A stretch of 51,197 bases of DNA from JACZYA01 sp965247455 (GTDB lineage: Bacteria > Acidobacteriota > Terriglobia > Acidiferrales > 2-02-FULL-67-57), in contig CBDFHE010000011.1 of NCBI GenBank assembly GCA_965247455.1, positions 1-51,197 on the forward strand. The letters run 5' to 3'. Each line of letters starts with the position of its first letter. Position 1 is the stretch's first letter. The notes beneath the pieces are model-generated. The model searched no databases, was not told where the DNA came from, and saw only the letters and a program-made list of their open reading frames with translations. This document shows positions 50,467-51,197 of the stretch, piece after piece. The position numbers and the translations under genes are program-made.

Positions 50467-51197
50467 CTTGCCCGCTATCCTACCGCGCTCCGGCGCCGCT
50501 TGCAATTCATCTCCCGCTCTGCGAGGGAGCCCAGAATCCCGGTGGCAGGGGCCACCGGGGCTGGACGAGGGGGGTGCCGGTCGAACTGCCAAAGCGGAGC
50601 GATGCCCATGTTGCTCAAGCCATGTCCAGCCCAGCGGCCCTTCAGGGCGAGCCCTCGGGCAGAAGCCTCGTGCTGAAGCTTTCAGGACGAGCCCCCGCCT
50701 GCCTACCGCAGGCAGGGCGCTGGGAAAAGACCGACGATGCCCGTGCGGGCATCGCCGCTACTAAATCCTGCTGAGCCCGGTGGCACCTGCCACCGGGCCT
50801 GCTTGCCCGCCGGAGCCTCAGGGGCCTGCCTACCGCAGGCAGGGCGGGCGAGCGAGGAATCTGCTTTTCTCTCGGCGCGGCCTCACCGCTGCTTTGCGCC
50901 ACCCGCTGGCGGAAATCCCGAAATAGTTTGGTCCGGAAGAGGTGCGGACCTGCCTGCCGCAGGCAGGGTTCATCCTCGTACGGGGGCACCCGCCAGCGGC
51001 GAGGCGCACCTCCGACAGGGCGGGGGAGCAGGCTCAGAACAACCCGTGAACTGAACCTTGCAGGTTCGCTTAAAAAATTTAGTGGGGCAGACATTCTTGT
51101 CTACCTCGCCGGAGCCCGTAGGGCGTAGGCGCGGGTCTGCCTCCTGGTCGGGGGTTGCCTCTCCTGCGTTACGCAGACAGGAATGCCTGCCTACCGC
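50467..51197. repeat. repeat-rich end region
   Basis: It contains three CCTGCC palindromes (near 50699, 50826, 50950), a truncated family-B unit fused to a CCTGCCTGCC palindrome (50931-50970), a GTGG-REP at 51082-51102 and a minus-strand REP-like palindrome at the end. No gene is supported. Confidence 0.6.

Noticed and set aside
3540..51102. CRISPR array suggested by recurring short repeats
   Set aside because: The repeats are dispersed singles or inverted pairs without regular spacing or spacers, and no cas genes are present.

Overview
The window is a GC-rich bacterial chromosomal segment. It combines housekeeping operons, three near-identical copies of one insertion sequence, and an unusually dense load of short interspersed palindromes. 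The cytochrome oxidase operon (two subunit III-type genes plus a small CxxC membrane protein), the two PilZ proteins, the GH15 enzyme and the palindrome density would fit an Acidobacteriota-like Gram-negative organism. That assignment is inference; no rRNA or other phylogenetic marker is present.

Layout. 1-4436: a fused nucleotidyltransferase/CDP-alcohol phosphotransferase, a methyltransferase, a cold-shock protein with its terminator, a 68-residue membrane protein and a probable free-standing structured RNA (about 4231-4390). 4437-9658: ATP-grasp enzyme, GH15 glycosidase, PP2C/SpoIIE-type phosphatase and PilZ protein, all on the minus strand. 10055-12185: a cassette resembling a phage lysis module (GH73 muramidase, lipoprotein, small protein, two-helix membrane protein). 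12343-14583: DHA2-type MFS exporter and a secreted protein. 14813-20785: IS1380-family copies 1 and 2 in inverted orientation, enclosing a small accessory segment with an AT-richer gene pair. 20809-24792: TauE/SafE permease, a REP-associated tyrosine transposase between its own REPs, rhodanese operon, beta-carbonic anhydrase and YceI. 25642-30476: yacL-ispD-ispF, a 56-residue basic protein, a glutamyl-tRNA-synthetase relative lacking its catalytic core, and a TrmH/RlmB methyltransferase. 30790-32459: IS copy 3, inserted at the stop codon of a CLC chloride transporter gene. 34778-36593: acylphosphatase, apt, a helical protein and an OsmC-family gene. 36994-41689: aa3-type cytochrome c oxidase operon. 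41995-46898: pentapeptide-repeat protein, asparagine synthase and SSS symporter. 47056-48200: a decayed ISNCY-like transposase. 48957-50466: two tRNA-Pro genes around surE, then a MerR-type regulator.

The most notable observation is the OsmC-family gene at 34778-35242. An in-frame UGA occupies exactly the position of the family's conserved redox cysteine and is followed 18 nt later by a 7-bp stem-loop, so this is probably a selenoprotein that standard annotation would split in two. Other signals are: the RAYT with at least a dozen dispersed GCAGACATTCTTGTCTGC-type REPs; a 130-bp MITE family (three copies, one with a perfect 8-bp target duplication); a catalytic-core-less GluRS in conserved synteny; 3'-end repeats of tRNA-Pro that look like attachment scars; palindromes carried inside coding sequences; and IS copy 2, which lacks a target duplication and therefore marks a likely rearrangement joint.

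All functional calls come from recognisable motifs in the translated sequence. No database search was possible.
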